Assembly: GCF_023973825.1 (NCBI RefSeq)
Contig: NC_090114.1
Location: forward strand, 1,380,501-1,444,500
Direction: 5' to 3'
Origin: Plasmodium brasilianum
Taxonomy: Eukaryota; Apicomplexa; Aconoidasida; Haemosporida; Plasmodiidae
Length of the DNA stretch: 64,000 nt
The notes beneath the pieces were generated by a model. It was not told the DNA's origin. It saw nothing but the letters and a program-made list of their open reading frames with translations, and searched no databases. A program made the translations under genes and the position numbers. This document shows positions 62,201-64,000 of the stretch, one piece after another (the first letter of the stretch is position 1; each line of letters opens with the position of its first letter).

Positions 62201-64000
62201 GCAAATATTAGATACCTTAGTGTTTTTAGATAAAATAAATGTAATAAAAAACTCATGCATACTTCTATTATATATGGTAAATTATTTTTGATATCTACTA
62301 TAAAAGAAGTTAATTTTATTCTATATAATACACAATATTAAATAAAAAGGAAAAATATATATATAAATATATGCTTATATTTTCTAATGTACAACTTAAA
62401 ATAATGGTAGGATTTTAAAAATAGTAAATGAAAAAATGAGAATTTACCAAAAAAAGGATTTTATTAATAATTGATTAATGAACGAAAATTTTCTGTAGGT
62501 GTTATGTATTATTTTATGATACTTTTGCTATTGTCAATGCCTTGATTCCTATAATATATTTAGCAAAACTAAGCTTTAGTTTTTTCTAGAAAAAAATATT
62601 TAAGTATACTTATATATACGTGAAAATAATGTATTCTATAATATAAATTTAAATCAAAAATCATAAGGACATTAAGTAAAATCATAATAAATAAAAGATA
62701 TTATTGTACTTATAAAGAACTATTAGGATAAAATAGAAAAATGCATTTGTACATATATTAAGAGAGGAATCATTGAGAAACATATAAATAAAATAGATTT
62801 TTGTAAATAACTTAAAATTTATAAACGTTAGAAATAATGAAACTATTAATGATTAAATATGAAAAAATTTTATTACTTATTCTAGGATAAACAAAAAGAA
62901 ATTAAGATTATATAACATAAAATTAATAAAAAAAAATATATTAATATAAGAAACTAATAATATATTCAATTCAATAGATGTTATAAATAATGTTAGCAGA
63001 GTTTTCCCTTATTTGTATAATTATATAAAAAATAAAGAATTATTTAATGATTTATAATAATAAATCCATTAATTTAATAACGTCAATAAATATTAACAAT
63101 CACTTAATAAAAAAAAGAGGCTATTAATTAATAATATATTTTAAGTTATAAAACATTTAAAATTTTTGTTGATATGTATATCTTTATTATATTAATTCCA
63201 ATCATAAAAATCTCACATATACTCAGTCTATGTTATATATATTTTATCCTTTTTAATAAAGGTTACATAATAAAAAAGAATTAAGTATATTGTAAATAAA
63301 TATATATTTAAACATAAATTATGTGTAGCGCGATATTATTTTCAGTAAAATGATAAATATTGTTATAATTTTGTTATTTCTAAACTTTATACTATATTTA
63401 CCAAAATACTAAAAATTGATATTTAATATAATAGAAAAATTATGTATATATTAATAAAATTATTTAAAAAATTGTAACATAGAAATTAATAATTGAACAT
63501 TATAAATTATAAAATATCAATAAACAAATAATAAAAAATAGTGATATATTGAACAAATGTAGAATATACAAGATAGGTAATTTTTTATTTGATAAATGTA
63601 AGAAAGAGATATTTATATAATTCCTTTGTGGTAATTAGTTCAAAATATTGCTCTTATATAATTTAATAATATTTTATTAAATATATATTTTTTTTAAATA
63701 TAATATGAATTTACTTATAATTCATTAACTTTAAAATGTACAATGAAATGATAAGTAAATAAACAAAAAATATAATATTTTTATATAAATTAAATATATA
63801 TATATATATATATATATATCCTACTTTATTTTAATTTAATATTACGTATTACGATATGCTATTAAATTAATTAATTTTATGCATATAATATATATATATA
63901 AGAAATTAATATATTAGTTTTGTATATGTATATTTATTTTTGTAATATATTGTAAATAACAATTATTGTTTGTAACAGGAATAATTATATCTGCGTGGAC
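59236..64000. other. Gene-free AT-rich DNA to the window edge
   Basis: No ORF of note, no fam, PIR or STP1 signature and no telomere repeat are seen. TA microsatellites occur, for example at about 63796-63819. Confidence 0.55.

Overview
This window is subtelomeric DNA of a malaria parasite, most likely Plasmodium malariae or a very close relative. The base composition is extremely AT-rich (roughly 80%). There are degenerate GGGTT(T/C)A telomere repeats. Every recognisable gene belongs to a variant or exported Plasmodium multigene family: PIR, STP1/SURFIN and the two-exon fam-l/fam-m exported proteins. Fam-l and fam-m are, to my knowledge, confined to the P. malariae clade. No tRNA, rRNA, CRISPR or bacterial-type element is visible. 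The fam-l versus fam-m labels rest on recalled family motifs rather than a search.

Layout. (1) 1-6.1 kb: a decayed STP1/SURFIN-like gene on the minus strand and a decayed two-exon exported-protein gene on the plus strand, ending in a 288-bp telomere-repeat array and a 10-N gap. (2) 6.4-8.2 kb: an orphan copy of the 3' flank normally found behind fam-m genes, with no gene in front of it. (3) 10.1-21.5 kb: an intact exported two-TM gene with a canonical PEXEL (+), a PIR pseudogene (-), and an STP1 gene (-) that carries one in-frame stop. (4) 27.4-52.8 kb: a same-strand array of seven fam-l/fam-m genes. In order they are a fam-m pseudogene, fam-l, fam-l, two fam-l pseudogenes, fam-l and fam-m. 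A stranded PIR 3' end lies between the last two. (5) 58.0-59.2 kb: an apparently intact three-exon PIR gene, then about 4.8 kb of gene-free AT-rich DNA.

How the genes fit together. None is metabolic. The fam genes share a 28-29-codon hydrophobic first exon, a phase-0 intron, and an R-L-L motif 15-25 residues into exon 2. They end in two transmembrane segments, as expected for proteins exported into the infected red cell. PIR and STP1 are predicted surface or exported variant antigens. All seven array genes share an upstream module about 250-380 bp before the ATG. The fam-m genes share a downstream module too, so whole gene-plus-flank cassettes appear to have been duplicated. About half of the loci are broken by in-frame stops, frameshifts or splice-site loss, which is usual for these gene reservoirs.

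The most unusual items are the telomere array joined by a gap to a fam-m 3' flank (a misjoin or an internal telomere), its exact 133-bp higher-order period, the STP1 stop codon that sits inside a possible 75-nt intron, and the conserved fam 5' module.
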